A stretch of 64,000 bases of DNA from Hymenopellis radicata (GCA_015501595.1 JADNRX010000074.1:62001-126000), one strand, 5' to 3'. Shown: positions 27,327-39,646, counted from the stretch's first letter. The notes: generated by a model not told the origin, from the letters alone. Numbers and translations are program-made.

Positions 27327-27739
27327 GCCATCGATTGGGGTTGGTCCATCTTCCTCCAATTCGTCCATGGTTCGCTAATCAACTTCAAAGTGTTCTGTGA
27401 ATAGCAAGCTTGACTTGGAGTACTCGTATATATGTATAACCCTTCACAAGACGAACACTCGCTATTTTTGTACTGTTACTGTAACCTATGTACAAATTCA
27501 CAAACGCCACATATCACTGCCCTTATCGAAGAACAGCGTACCTCGCAAGGAGTGGGTTTCATAACGAGACCCCGCCGTTACATAAGTATCTAAATGAAAA
27601 ACCACGACAAAAAGAGGAAAAACTGTGTGCTACAAGAAAACATTGCGTTGATGAAGGCTATAATGTATAAGATAGTACCCTGACATCCAAGAAGTAAATG
27701 AGGGGAACATTGCGTTAGAAGAACCGAAGCGCGAGCCCG

Positions 27740-30082
27740 CTAACATTGGCCGAGGAAGCTGTTCTTCGGAATTGCCTGCTTGTAGTCGTCTTCCCATGTC
27801 GTCAGATTGGGGTTCGAGTACGCCTCAATATACCTGAACACTAGTCAGCACCACACAATCAAGAATACGGTAATACGCACTCCGCAATATATGCCTTCGT
27901 GGGATAATCGTCCGGATCGCAGCCAACATTGATAGAGCCCTTGGGCTGGTACACACGCACATAGTCGATGCTCATCGCCGTCGGGAACGTAAGGTGCTCA
28001 AGATCGACAGTACCAAAGTTCGTCGACATGCCCAAATTGGCAATGATGTACTGCCGCCACATGTGAGCGATCCATCGGCAAACTGCGCTGGGACCGCAGG
28101 CAACTCACCATGGGTTCCTGAGGAACGGGCCTTGCTCCAATCTCAACACGAGTATCAGCACCGGTACCAGGTCCTCTAAACGTCCATGCTGCCTGGCCAT
28201 CGTTAATCCAGGTGATATACTAGAGTCCGCATTAGCACATCGAAAATTGAAGATGAAAAAGCGCGCCATACACCATCGTCGTAACCTGGAATTCCAAATA
28301 TTAATCAGGTGCTGCGCTGCTGCGATGGAGAATCTAAAGTACCTGGCTTATATTCGAATCCATAGATCGCATAACACCCTGTATTCAACTCATAACAGTC
28401 CTGATCTGCCCGCACATGTCAGAAAGCTTGAAAATCGACGGTCATCAAAGATTCTCACTCGTCGAGGACACAACGGACGTAGACTGCTGGAATGCACCAC
28501 CCTTGTACGAGTTCAGCTCAGATTTAGTCTCGTCGTAGATGACCATATTGCCATTCGTAGCGTTGAACCACTCATACGCGTAATTGAAAGGCTATGGAAT
28601 ACGGTGAGTTACATTTCGTCGAAGAAAGGAACCTTACTTACAGCCCATTGACCAGACTGCGAGACGTGACCTACATCATTCGATACTTGAGCTTCAAAAA
28701 TATCGATTTCAGGTGCTGCCCGTCCGACGAATGTTCCGTCCGAGTGCATGGGTCCAGGATGCGATTCACCCGGGCATGTACACCTTGACAACCTCTGACC
28801 GGGAAGGTAGGACAATGCACCGCCGTACGAAGGATCACCGTCGACAGTAGCCAACTCAGGTTGGCCTTTGACCGTCTGATTTATGACTGTCCCGACATCG
28901 CAGGAGTCATACGTGTACGGCCACTGGTGTCAAGGTCAGCTATAAATCACGACATGCATCCTTCAAAAAAAGCCTCACCGTGCCATCCAGACTTGCACCA
29001 TAGCCAGCACGACCAAGGTTACCCATAGCCCAAACGGCAGGCCATAATCCGACAATGTTGTTGGTACCAGGCAAGATTACTGCAACTTCGATCAGACCGC
29101 CAGTAAAGCAGAATTTATTCCAAGTCGACATCATCCCTCCTTGGTAGTGCAGATCGTGAGTTTCCTTCTGGGACAGCGTTATATGCAACGCGCCGCCCTT
29201 CGTAGTAATCGAAGCAGGATCATACCACTCCATGTTATTGGTTCCCCAGTAATGGAGGTCGACGGCTTCCCAATACGGATCATCGCCAGGATAGAACGTC
29301 CGTCCATCGACATTGAACTCGTCGCTGAAGACCAGCTGCATCTCTTCGCTGTTCTCATACGACGCTTTCGTGTATACATCTTGTGGTGTGTCGACATCTA
29401 TTAAGCCGAAATTGCCTGGTATGCTGGGCACCTGGGAAACCGATCAAGTTAGGCGCATCAGAAGGTGTGAACACATGGTCGTACCTGTCCGCTAGCATTG
29501 ATGCCCCCCAGATTGAAGCCGCCTTGTGTCGAAAGTGTTGTTTGGGTAAAGTAACTGATAATTGGGTATCCAGCACTGATACACAGGATTGTTTTAGCGA
29601 AAACTTGATAGGAATGGAAGGACGCACAAAAGAGTGACCAGGCCTAAGCCAAGGATAACGATACAGCCGAGGTTGGTGAGACCTCTGTAGGTGAGAATGG
29701 TGCCGCCTGCATCGTTCTTTCTGTCCCGCCGCGGGTCGGGGTTGTGAAGGTAGTCGTCCGGCTCAGGATGGCTCAGAGTGAGGTCAGCGCCCCAGGACGC
29801 GGGATCCGCCGACAGCGAAAACTAGATGCATGTATGCTGTCAGACAAGCTCGTCGCTATGAGGAAAAGCAGTATACCTTGTCCGAGATTGAAGGAGCAAT
29901 AGACGGTCGGCCGCTGCCGGTCTGGTAAGGCCCGTCGTTCCTCTGCCGCGACGTAAGACACTCGGTCGATAGAAGCTACCAAGACATACCAAGGACGCAT
30001 TGCTCGACACCGAGCGCATGCTGGGAGCGCCAAGGCTGGTGGTGGACTGGTTAGGCAGGAGCTGCGCCGTCGAGGGCGACAT
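27740..30082 (-). CDS. Kre6/Skn1-type GH16 glucan synthesis protein
   Basis: Type II membrane protein of the SKN1/KRE6 family needed for beta-1,6-glucan in the cell wall. Start at 30,082 ([18 protein letters not shown]). A cytosolic Ser-rich N-terminus ([15 protein letters not shown]) and [20 protein letters not shown] precede one membrane segment ([14 protein letters not shown]). The luminal GH16 domain has [38 protein letters not shown] and EIDIFEAQ, the ExDxxE catalytic signature. It ends [11 protein letters not shown] ... KNSFLGQC. About ten exons with short introns, for example ending at the last exon that begins [10 protein letters not shown]. No broken frame was noticed. It lies in the single-copy spacer between the inverted arms. 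Confidence 0.85.
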
Positions 30083-30270
30083 TGCCTGTTTCTGGTAAGG
30101 GCGGTTGGAACGCCATGGTGGTGGTGGTTAAAAAGAAAGGAGGGCTCGCGGCAGCAAGGAGGGCGGGAAGGAAAGAAAGAGCGGCGGGGATACACAAATA
30201 ATATTAAGGAGAACAAGGGCTTGTCAGCATTTCGTTGCTCAACTCCACCCAACCCCTTTTGGCTATCTAT

Positions 30271-31317
30271 CTATCTAGGGTTAAGGTTGCCTGCACCCTC
30301 CAACAGTCCAAGTAACCCGCCCCGCGGTCCATCTCCTGTCTCAGCATCTGCCAATACCATTGCCCGCTCAACTCGTGGTATACCAGGCCCTTCACTCTCT
30401 GCGTCCATCTCACTCTCACCGTTCAGCTCAGCAGCTCGTTTGAGGCGGTAGTACACCTGCTTGTTCGCCTCTATTAAAGCTGCGGTTCCTTGGCGATCCT
30501 CTGCAACGGTACTCAACAGGGTAGACTTGATATCTCTGTAACGCTGTAACAAATCGGTGGGATCTTCAACAAGAAGACGATGCGTAGTAGGTGCTCCCTC
30601 TTCAGACGAGGATGGCGCGCCAGTCTGCTCCAGCCATTGGCCCAAGCTATCGACTGCCTGCTGTGACTTTTGGACGCGATCAGCTTTCGACGGCCGACCT
30701 TTCTTCTTGGGCGCATCTGAGGTGTCGTGCACAATCACCTCACGAGGCAGAACACGGGGATACTGAGTGCCAAGACTGGAGTCCGGAATGATATAGAACA
30801 CATCTGCGTCGACGAGGAGTCGTGTGATGTTGATGGCAGCAGCTCGCAACGAAGTTTCAAACGCGTCTGATAGAGAAAAAAGTGCCCTGTATTGATCTGT
30901 ACAATGTCATGTCAAAAAAAAGTCCATTCCGCATCATCGGAGCGTACATACCTCGTGGTATTGGAATGTGTTCAATCGCATGCAGAGGCGGAGCACCAGA
31001 TGGCTGGGTATTCAGAAAAGTATACAGAGCAAAGAAAGCTACAAGTCGCCCATGGGTTGCGCAGCAGTAAGAGCGTGTTCTGAACGCAATGTCAATAACA
31101 AGAACACGTACGAACAAAAAAAATATACCAAGGAATAATCGACATGTAACCTGCAGAAACATATCCCGAGCTCGAGCATCAAAGACCTTGAAATGCAGCC
31201 ACTGCCATCCCATCGCGCACCAGACAGTCTTGAACAACGTAAACGGCTTGTTCTTCTCTTCAGACTCAGCATATTCGCCCTCAAAAGTCTTGACCAGCGC
31301 ATCGATATCACTCTTCA
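30271..31317 (-). CDS. SNAPc subunit SNAP43-like protein
   Basis: Resembles the SNAP43 (SNAPC1) subunit of the snRNA-gene activating complex, which directs transcription of snRNA genes by Pol II and III. Start proposed at 31,317 (MKSDIDALVKTFEGEY). Similar features: FKTVWCAMGWQWLHF, then after an intron a basic/aromatic block leading to LVAFFALYTFLNTQPSGAPP, matching the family's LYLLY..NTQ region. Next are DQYRALFSLSDAFETSL and a long hydrophilic C-terminus with KKKGRPSKADR, which is AT-hook-like. One internal junction (near 31,078) does not keep frame as read, so an intron end or base may be wrong. Divergent from Ima1, 180 bases apart, so they share a promoter. Confidence 0.55.
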
Positions 31318-31497
31318 TAGTCTCCACATAGCACGACGACGTGAAATACGCAGGCTGCAGCAGAATCTTGCCCACTTGCGATGTCGGCGCCAGAGACATG
31401 ACGAGAGCCAGGAAAGGAAAAATCCACATTCGGAAATCCAATTTTTTGGCGGCGCGTCGATCACGTGTCATCAGCGCTTCTTCACCTCGATCCACCA

Positions 31498-33287
31498 TGT
31501 CTCTATTCCAGCGGCGCGGTAGCGCCCAGTGTTTCTTCTGCCATTCAACGATACCGGCACCTCGCGACTACTCTAATTTCCGGTGCCCACAATGCACCTG
31601 TTGGAATCGATACGATGCTCACGGAGAGATACTTTCGTGGGAGCCTGCAATGCAGGACGAGTCCTTGAATAAGCGGTCTTTTTCGAAACGCGGTATGTCT
31701 TGAGCCCTACCGATTTCGTCAATTAAATCTCTCGCAGGCTCACCGAGCAAGGAGCGCCTACCAACGATGTACGGCAAAGGACCGTTTTGTCACACATGTC
31801 AGACAAACCAGATGCTGTTGGTCAACCTCCTCTCAAACTATCTCCCCGATCCAAATGTGAGTGCAACCTCTTTTCCATGATTCTGACACTCAACATGTCG
31901 CAGAGTCCGGAATATGAACGACGAGAAGCCATGCTTCCGGAGTATCGGGAATCTCTACACGTCCGTTACCCTCCCGTCTGCAACAGCTGTCTGCCAGCAG
32001 TAGAAGAAGAGATCTTAGACAAAGAGAAGATGGCACGGACTAATGCGCTAGGGAGCTGGCTGAAGGAGACGAAGGGGAAAGAACGGACACGTCGCGTTTC
32101 GGGCCCTACAAAAGCCAAGGAAAAACTACCGGTCAAGCTGCTTTTGTGGCGTATACGAGGCTGCCTGTGGGCTATTACGTTTATTGTCGCCATAGCAGGA
32201 TACACGACTCGTGCGTGTCTTCTGTTCTTCTATGTCTTTAAATCTGACAAAGGCTGTATAGGATTGCTCGAGTACTCGTTGCCGTTGCCGTACATGTTTA
32301 GATCGTTATTTCTACCATTCCTCGCCGTCTTATCTCTTTTTTGGACCTTCTGGGACCCCACTTACGCGTCGTTACATCGTGCCCGCAGAGAAGGGCGCGA
32401 CGTCCGTTTACGAGGGAAGCAGAAATATATTGTAAGATTTCTTTTGCCACGTAGTTCGTATGCTAATCTGTCTATAGGCACTGCAAGCGATCTCGTGGTT
32501 ATTGCGCGTTATTAGCGCTGTTGCGATATCATTAATGTGGTATCGGCCTCACCTCGACTACCTCCATCTAATACAGACACCCAACTCTTTACGAACGCGT
32601 GTCTATTTCACATCATGTCTAGTTGCAGAATTATCTGTTCGTCTTCTCGTTCCTTACTTTCGTCTTATCTAATCAACGCCACAGATATTCATCTCATCTT
32701 GGTTCGTCCTACAACTACAGCAACCTCCCACAATCCGGCTTCTCGACTCCACAATCGTCTCTTCGCGCGCCGGAACCCCAGCGTCACGCGCCGCGTCCCC
32801 TCTCAGCCCACCACCTCCCGTCGCAGACAACGACCTCTTCGCCTCGCTCACGCTCTCATCCAAACCCGTCGTCTCGAAACCGCCGATATTCGGTGTTCCC
32901 TCCCTACAGCCACCGCTCCCTCAGCCAGACATGGATGCGATGGACTGGACACCGACAAGTGGCGGCCCTCCCAAACCGCAATCTGACAGCTTCTGGCTCC
33001 GGCCACAGCGGTTCTTTGCGCCAGAGAACCCCACGGGTCTCGAGGGCCTGTTTGAGCGGACCCGCTTAGGAGGAGGAGGGGACGATGTCACGATGAAAGA
33101 TGCATCAACTCAGGAGAGCAGCAACGCGGTGGTGGTGCATTTGTGGAGCTGGTGGTGGGTTTACGCGCTGTCGATCCTCCCCGTGATGCTCCTACTGCTA
33201 TTTCAGCGCTGGCGCATGCCCGAGCCTACGGTACACACCAGATATTACCCATCAGTAGAATCAGTAGAATCAGAACCACTGTTATAA
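31498..33287 (+). CDS. inner nuclear membrane protein Ima1/Samp1-like
   Basis: Homologue of S. pombe Ima1 / animal Samp1 (NET5) at the inner nuclear membrane. The N-terminal zinc-binding Ima1 domain starts MSLFQRRGSAQCFFCHSTIP and has FRCPQCTCWNRYD, FCHTCQTNQ and PPVCNSC, i.e. several CxxC pairs. Membrane segments follow at LWAITFIVAIAGYTT, FRSLFLPFLAVLSLFW and ISWLLRVISAVAISLMW. A long Ser/Pro region precedes a last membrane segment, WVYALSILPVMLLLLF. Introns: 31693-31737, 31857-31903, 32212-32261, 32432-32477 and 32637-32684. The frame is continuous from start to stop across these junctions. Confidence 0.8.
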
Positions 33288-33845
33288 CGCGCCACCTTGA
33301 TCATGTTTTAGTTGTACGATTGAATTCTCTCTCGACGTGTTACATGCGTCCCCCTCGAAGCCCAAAATATGCGAAATGACTTGGTTGCTGTACTAACCCC
33401 CAATAGTGCAGCCACAAATGTCCACATTGGGTACAAGGATTACAATTTGAACCACTGCTGGAATTGTTTTGTTGAATGCCTTCGACTCCAAGCTTCAAAG
33501 ACTTTCTTCAAGTTGGATGAGCAGTAAATGAAATTGAGATAACGTGTCAATGGTTTCAGGGTTGTACCTCGCGGTCGGGCGGTAACCTTGGCAAAGAGAC
33601 CGGCGAGTTGAGAGGGAATTTGGGGCGCATTTCGAGTATTTTACAGCAGTTCTGGACACTCGAAGATGTATCAAAGATGCATGTCAAGCGGTGCTAGTTT
33701 GTTTGGTACGGTCGTCAAGCAATAATGTGTTTGATCAACTGTTTGTTTGTTTCCGACTCTCACCTCGGCTGGTTCCATCCCTTCGCTTTTGCTCCCCCGC
33801 GTTCACGACTCTCACTACCAACGCTCAAAGCACAGCGTTGACGCC

Positions 33846-35013
33846 ATGTTAAAATCACTCAAGACCACGCTCACATTCGTTACTATCCTTATCCTCGCCC
33901 TCGCCCTCGTTCAATCTGTAGAGGCAAAGGGGCATGCTCGTCAGGCTGTTGCCCAACGCGACCATGCCAATCTAAACCGTTTCATTCGTAAGCGCGCCCC
34001 CCAGACAAACGGCGGCGCCGGCGGTGCTTCCAATGGTGGTGGCAACAGTGCCTCCCAGAGTGCCTCGGAGGCTGGCTCATCCTCCCGGACGACGTCGGCC
34101 CCGCCCTCCACCTCTACCACCACCACCTCCTCGTCTACCTCGTCCTCGTCCTCCTCTTCCAGTACGACCTCCAATCTACTATCCTCCATAATTTCCGTAA
34201 GCCTCATACAAAACTTTTTTTCCATTTATTTAATCGCTTTTAGGATCTAACTTCGTCTACGAGCTCGTCCAGCTCCTCGTCGACCATCTCCACTACCACG
34301 ACGTCCGCCACCACGTCTGCCACTACCCAGCAGCCTACCGTCACCGAGGCTACGCCGACTACGCAGATGACACTGCAACTCACACCGCCGGCACCAAGAC
34401 CGTCTCTGTCGATGCCGTAGCCAGTGCCACAGCGTCCGACTCGAACGCCGAGCAGACCGGCAGCACGTCCTCCTCGTCAGGAACTGCCCTGACAGTGATT
34501 ATTGCGGTCGCTGCCTCCATCGGTTTCGTAATCGTCTGCTGGACCATCTTCCGCAAGTGGAAGCTTGCACGCTCGGAAAAGTTCGACAGGCGTCTTAACC
34601 CCATTGACTGGCAACCGACCAACGAATCTGATGGCCCTTCGGTCCCTGGCTCTCACCGTCGTGGCAACTCTGATACCTCGTCCTTCCACTCTGGTGCCAA
34701 CCACGCGGGCTATGGTTCACCGAATGGATCTGATTCAGGACACGGTGCGCCCCAGCTGCAGCCTATACCCGACCACGACTTCACGGCTGGTGCCCCGGCG
34801 TACAACACTGGCTACGGCGATTATGCGGACCTCAATCGCGGGCCAAGCATGAACCGCGGGGCGACGCCGCAGCCGCCGATGGCAGAGCTCGCGCGCGGTC
34901 CGAGTGTGGCGCGCCCTGCATATGATGTTGGTGTGCCGATTCACCATCAGACTGGGTACGGCGCGACGGATGCGTATGATTATAACACTGGCAACCCTGC
35001 TGGTAGATATTAG
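33846..35013 (+). CDS. Mid2-like single-pass cell-wall sensor
   Basis: Signal peptide (MLKSLKTTLTFVTILILALA), a possible dibasic processing site (FIRKRAP) and a long Ser/Thr-rich ectodomain (heavily O-glycosylated in such proteins). One membrane segment (ALTVIIAVAASIGFVIVCW) is followed by a basic stop-transfer, FRKWKLARSEKFDRR, and a cytosolic tail with repeated tyrosine/proline motifs (YNTGYGDYADLNRGPSM). This is the layout of Wsc/Mid2-type stress sensors, but no WSC domain is present. Intron 34197-34243. A single base is missing near 34,376 (AAA to AA in TLQTHTAGTKTVSV), splitting the frame. Simple composition makes the family call by architecture only. Confidence 0.6.
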
Positions 35014-36236
35014 AGTAAATGTTGGCGAATCCCGCCATGTATCGATATCGTCGGTCCCTTCCACGCCCTATCTTTTACAACACGCCGATCTCTTACTATC
35101 TATATAATCTCACGCCGCTGGACACTCTTTGTTTTTGTTCTTGTTTTTACGGCACCGCCTTTCTGTCGATACTACACATTTCGCGGACGAGAAGATTTTA
35201 GCCATTTTTTGTTTTTTGTCGGATACCTCTTGTCATGCTACCCCTGCTTCGTTGTTTAGTGTGCATTCTATTAGGACCCGCAATAGTGCTACCAAATGTC
35301 GTCCTGTAGGTTCGAACAAAGATTGGCTAGAAGGTGTCAAATGTCATGTCAAGTTCGGACAACATGATGGGCGCCACAGGTGAAGCCCAGATCAGATTTC
35401 GGACAGGTCGTTTACTATATTTCGGTGACGCGCAGACGTTCAAGGCCCTAGGAACGAGGCGTCTGCCAGGCCAAGTCTAGAGACAGACGGCCATCTCCGA
35501 TTGTGTAGATAGACATGTATTAAAGTTGGGATTCCCCGATTAGGAAGTCGCGACTCGCGCGTCACCCTCGCTCTTTTCTCCCCACCCTCCAACTCCCTTT
35601 ATTTAGGTGGTGGGCTGTCTGGATCCGTGTCCAGGTCCAGGTCAGCCTTCCACCCGAGTCCTCGGCTGCCCGTGGCGATTTGGTTTCCCTCTCCACACCC
35701 TTAGTGTGGCGTCAACTCGTAGTACAATACTCGTCACGTACATGTATGTCAGTACTACAGCTTACATGATTATTGATAGCTGATAAACTGTTCTCTTACT
35801 CTGTGGAACGACCGGACACCCTTGGACGCGCCGTTAATGCCCACTTGACAGCTGAGCATCCATTACTGCTTCTGTTTCCAGAGCAAGGACCCAGTCCTGA
35901 GTGACAGGTTCTTCAGTGCTCAGAGTTACAGAGCTCACACTGGACCTGACCAACTCCTCCAGCTCTCGCAAACATCGGACGCGCGAGTTCTCACATCTCC
36001 CGCGGAATCCATCTGTTTTCCCCTCAACCACCTCACCCCAAACCACCCGGTATCACTGACGCCGTCTCTCTCTCTCCTCATCACGCGTCGTCACTTGGCA
36101 CATGGCGTAGGTCACTCTCCTTGCGAGGTAAGCTGTTCTTCAAGAAGGGCAGTGACGCGGCGTTGGTGATTTGTACATAGGTTACAATAACAACAAAGAT
36201 AGTGATGCGACTCGCGTTGGGTGTTCGTCTCGCGTT
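35014..36236. other. spacer end, no gene seen
   Basis: 1.2 kb between the Mid2-like gene and arm B. No coding potential recognised. Near 36,213-36,249 an 18-bp unit (cgcgttgggtgttcgtct) occurs twice in tandem exactly at the inner edge of arm B. Confidence 0.5.
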
Positions 36237-36249
36237 GGGTGTTCGTCTT
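36213..36249. repeat. 18-bp tandem repeat at the inner edge of arm B
   Basis: cgcgttgggtgttcgtct is repeated twice head to tail where arm B similarity to arm A stops; arm A has a single gacgaac there. Confidence 0.75.
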
Positions 36250-36369
36250 CAAGGGAGTTATATACACGAGTACTCCTCCAAGTCAAGCACACTATTCACA
36301 GAACACTTTGAAGTTGATTAGCTATCCACAGACGAATTGGAGGAAGATGGACCAACCCCAATCGATGGC

Positions 36370-36606
36370 TTAGATGCAGGTAGTGTCGCCGGGGTTACCG
36401 CAGCCGCACCTCTTGCGGCAGCAGTTCATAACGCCCGGGCAGCCGCCACTGCAGATGCAGCCTTGGCGTTCTAGAAGCCTATAGAAGAGGACTGAGAAGA
36501 GGCTTCACGCAAAGGAAACGGGAACGTACCCTTCAGCGGGGGTGGCAGCTGCAGACACGCCGGCGACGACGAGCGCGAAGAAGGCGATGAAGGAGGAGAC
36601 GCGCAT
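36370..36606 (-). CDS. small secreted cysteine-rich peptide, arm B copy
   Basis: Mirror copy of the gene at 27,093: same signal peptide with two changes (MRVSSFIAFFALVVAGVSA) and the same eight-cysteine core. Intron 36479-36530. Exon 1 is one base shorter than in arm A, because a run of five C is four C near 36,539. As written this throws the core out of frame and hits a stop just after the splice. Given the many one-base losses in this window, an error is as likely as a true null copy. TATAAAAG at 36,699-36,706. Confidence 0.65.
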
Positions 36607-36698
36607 TGTATGATAAATCAGAAAATGATGTGTGCGGAATAGGGTTGCAGTGAGATTTTTGCTGGACTGAGGATTTTTAGTCTCATCGATTCCTTGAG

Positions 36699-36706
36699 CT
36701 TTTATA
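36699..36706 (-). promoter_or_regulatory. TATA box of secreted peptide gene (arm B)
   Basis: TATAAAAG on the minus strand, 93 bases before the start codon; counterpart of 27,009-27,016. Confidence 0.6.
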
Positions 36707-36766
36707 CCTTGGACGAGTGCTCGTTGCGTTTCGGGTCGCGCGCGCGCGTGGAGCCAGTCGGTGGTA

Positions 36767-36957
36767 GAGGATTCCCTTGTGCTATCCGAGAGCCACGGTG
36801 GATGCTAGGATATCTATAGTGCAATTCACTCGTCTCCGAAGGGATTGGCACAAGTCTAAAATGTAACCCAGAGGATTCCGTTGTGCTATCCGAGAGCCAC
36901 GGTGGCGATTTGGATATGTATAGTTCAATTCACGCGTCTCCGAAGGGATTGGCGCAC
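36767..36957. repeat. imperfect direct repeat, about 86 bp, period 104 bp
   Basis: Two copies (36767-36852 and 36871-36957) share gaggattcc, tgtgctatccgagagccacg, gtgg, caattcac and cgtctccgaagggattggc. They lie upstream of the arm B secreted-peptide gene. Arm A shows only a short related piece. Confidence 0.8.
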
Positions 36958-37722
36958 GCGAAGACCGAGAACCATTACAAGTAATGCCATTAGATAGACT
37001 AAGATGTAGCCGCCACGCCGCATTCGAAGAGACCGGGGAAAGGAAGGTAGGCTGCCTGGAGCAATAGACGCGGTATTCCGGGTATGTCGTCGGTCACGAT
37101 GCGGAAGTCACTCCAAGGTGAGGTAGGATGTAGCGTTGCAATCTTTAATTAATGAACCGGGATGAGGATACGTCCTTAGTGCGACAAGGATGTGGTTAAA
37201 GAAGAGCCGGGTCATGCCCAGGTCGCAGAGAAAGTACTCCGAAGAGGATTGAAGGGACCGGTGTTGTGTGCACGCGACAATAGCATGTCCGGCGCGAACC
37301 CCCAGTTATCCTTCCAGTCATATGTCGCTCCTAGAGGCCTCTGGAAGGGGGACGACGAGAAAATACAGACTCGATGATTTTTTAGAGAAACTGCCCAACG
37401 CCTACTGACGGTTGGGAGCAAGTGTACGCGACTTCCCATTTTGGCAAGAAAGTTGATCTTGTTTCCCAACCATCAATATGCTGCTCGTCGCTTGCATTCC
37501 TGTTATTGTTCTCCCTTTGCTCCGGTCGCTCACTGCCTGTCTCACAATCTCTATACGTGTGCTCTCCGCTTGCTCTTTCGGGGAACTACTGCCAAATTAC
37601 CGGCTTTTTCCGATCAATGTTCAACAGCACAAGTACTGTGAAGAGGCTCGTGTTTATGGCCCTCTCCATATAAGAACGGCACCATCCATTTTTTCATACA
37701 ATTCCTTACTTCCGTTGCTATC

Positions 37723-38943
37723 ATGGCCTCTCTATACTCTACTCTGGTCATGCTGACCGGCTGGGCTGCCACTGATGGCGCCATTGCTCCAGTGTGTACC
37801 AGACGCCACCGGCACACCACCTTCAGCGGCTACCAGGTCCTTGTCGAGCTCCGCGATGGCCTCGTCGTTGTTTCTGGCGCTCTCGATACCATGATCATCG
37901 AGGCCTGCTTCATCGACGACTTCGAAAGGCGCTATCCCGACCTTTTTCGCGAGGTCGTATCCTCCGCCGAGTGGCGTTCACAATGTAACAACTCCGGGAG
38001 TCGCTGTCGAATATGCCGGCTTCCCGACGAACTCAGAGATAGCATTTCTGCTGAGGAGTTCGTCGGAACATCCGTTGGACTTTGACAGCTCTTCTATACC
38101 CTCAAGCCAGCATGTCGAACCGTTGGCGGTGACCCATCGTCGCCTCCTTCGCCGATACCGCAACAACGACCCCGCAATCTTCCCGAACCCTTCGAAGCCG
38201 AATCGTCATCCGTCGTTCTGCTAAAGCATTTCAGCAACCGTCGCGACATCGTCTCCGCTCGCACCACCGTAGCAATCAGAAGAAGAGTGGGAAGCCACAA
38301 AAACTACTCGTTGCTAAAGCAAAGTCCACAACTGGCAAGAAAACGTCTACAGCCTCTCCAAGAGCGATATACTGGCAAGAAGGACACCACGCCGCCGCGA
38401 ACAATGCACGAGGACGGGCCCGAGAAGGCCCTACATCGAGCCGTCTTTGACTACATTACGAAACGACCTACTGAGGCTTGGATGGCTACCATCTCCCGAT
38501 ATACCAAACGGTGAGCAATCCATGGTGCTCACCACCAATGATTCCCTGATGTTTCGCCTCAGAAAGCTGCCATCCGTCCGTAACTATTTCCAAAACCGTC
38601 GGGATCAACTAGAATCTATACTCGTCCGGAAGGAGCCCGACTGGAAGTCGTATTATAAGAATGTCGACTTCACGCTCCCGAACGGTTCCATCGTGCCTAT
38701 GCGGCCATCTGCCCTAGAAAATTGGCCGTCAGTTCGATGGACTGACGAAGACTTTGACCGCGTCATCGAAAACGACTTCATACCGCATCTCGCATATATC
38801 AAGAAACAAAATGACAAAAATGCGAAACGATTCCGTATTATGCGAAGCGGAGCAAACGGTTTCCTGACGAAAAGTCGACGGATCAGGGAGAAGATGTAGA
38901 GGAAAAGGGAGACCATGTGAAGCTTTTCAAGTTTGAGTTGTAA
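37723..38943 (+). pseudogene. HDL-A, arm B copy, frame disrupted
   Basis: Starts MASLYSTLVMLTGWAATDGA and follows the arm A copy through the CRIC motif. An extra base near 38,076 (acatccg versus acaccg) gives a stop six codons later, followed by compensating losses near 38,135 and 38,217. The homeodomain-like exon and C-terminal module are readable again downstream (KLPSVRNYFQNRRDQLES; FTLPNGSIVPM). Intron equivalent at about 38,513-38,563. Another indel is near 38,830 (KKQNDKNAKRF region). Either a decaying copy or sequence error. Confidence 0.6.
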
Positions 38944-39646
38944 TACTGCTCTATGTATGATGTATATATGCGCCTCACACGCAAGTGAATCTTTAGAACG
39001 ATTGTATTCAAATTGTATTCTACATTCGTGACTGCACTACTGAGTAGCAAGTCGTTCCGATCAGTCCGTTGATCGGTCTTTACATCTTCAACCAAGACCA
39101 CCATGACTGCAAGAATCTTTATTTCCTGTCCTGTCCCGAAGACCATACAACAAACGACTTTGTTCGGCGCATGCCCTCGTTTCTGAGTGTGATTATTAGG
39201 GCTCGAATTGGGGGAATCCATGGACTACAGCGTTATGGGCTCCATCATGCAGACCTCAAGTGGCAACAGCTTCTTTCCAATGGCAGCTGTCGTCGACTGG
39301 ATGGCTAGGGATGCTACCACCCTTCTCACACATCTTCGTGGTTCAATCTCCATACAGGGTGAGTGTGGCACTAACAATTCGTCTCCTTCAAATGGACAAA
39401 CACGGTCCACATCGTTTATCAGGGACAAATTTGGTTATTACCTGAAATGGGCTGCTGTTAGCTCGAACAAGGCCAATGATCGCGTCCACCTGGTCCCTTC
39501 TGTTGTGGACTGTGTGTGTGGACGCGTCTTGAATGCTATATAACATGGGTTCCACCGTTCTACAGTCATTGTTTTCCCCCAGCACTACTGCCTGTGAGTG
39601 TCCTCATTAGTTATCTTGCCATTTAATCTGACGCCTCGTCAGCGAT

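Larger units (their letters stand above)
19173..27460. repeat. arm A of a large inverted duplication
   Basis: Read on the minus strand, this interval matches 36,237-43,355 block by block in the same order: HDL-B, 5' remnant of PP2C, F-box, short conserved stretch, HDL-A, intergenic, secreted peptide. Outer limit: similarity ends near gcaagtgcg (19,173). Inner limit: it ends in aagacgaacac (27,458). Arm A contains about 1.35 kb (about 21,020-22,370) not found in arm B. Copies differ by scattered substitutions and small indels, so they are not an exact palindrome. Confidence 0.9.

Noticed and set aside
29840..30252. Alternative upstream start for the GH16 protein (ATG at about 30,116)
   Set aside because: It is out of frame with the SKN1/KRE6 coding sequence by one base; MSPSTAQLL at 30,082 is in frame.
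33288..33845. Possible gene between Ima1 and the Mid2-like gene
   Set aside because: Only short open frames; the stretch looks like 3' and 5' flanking DNA of the two genes.
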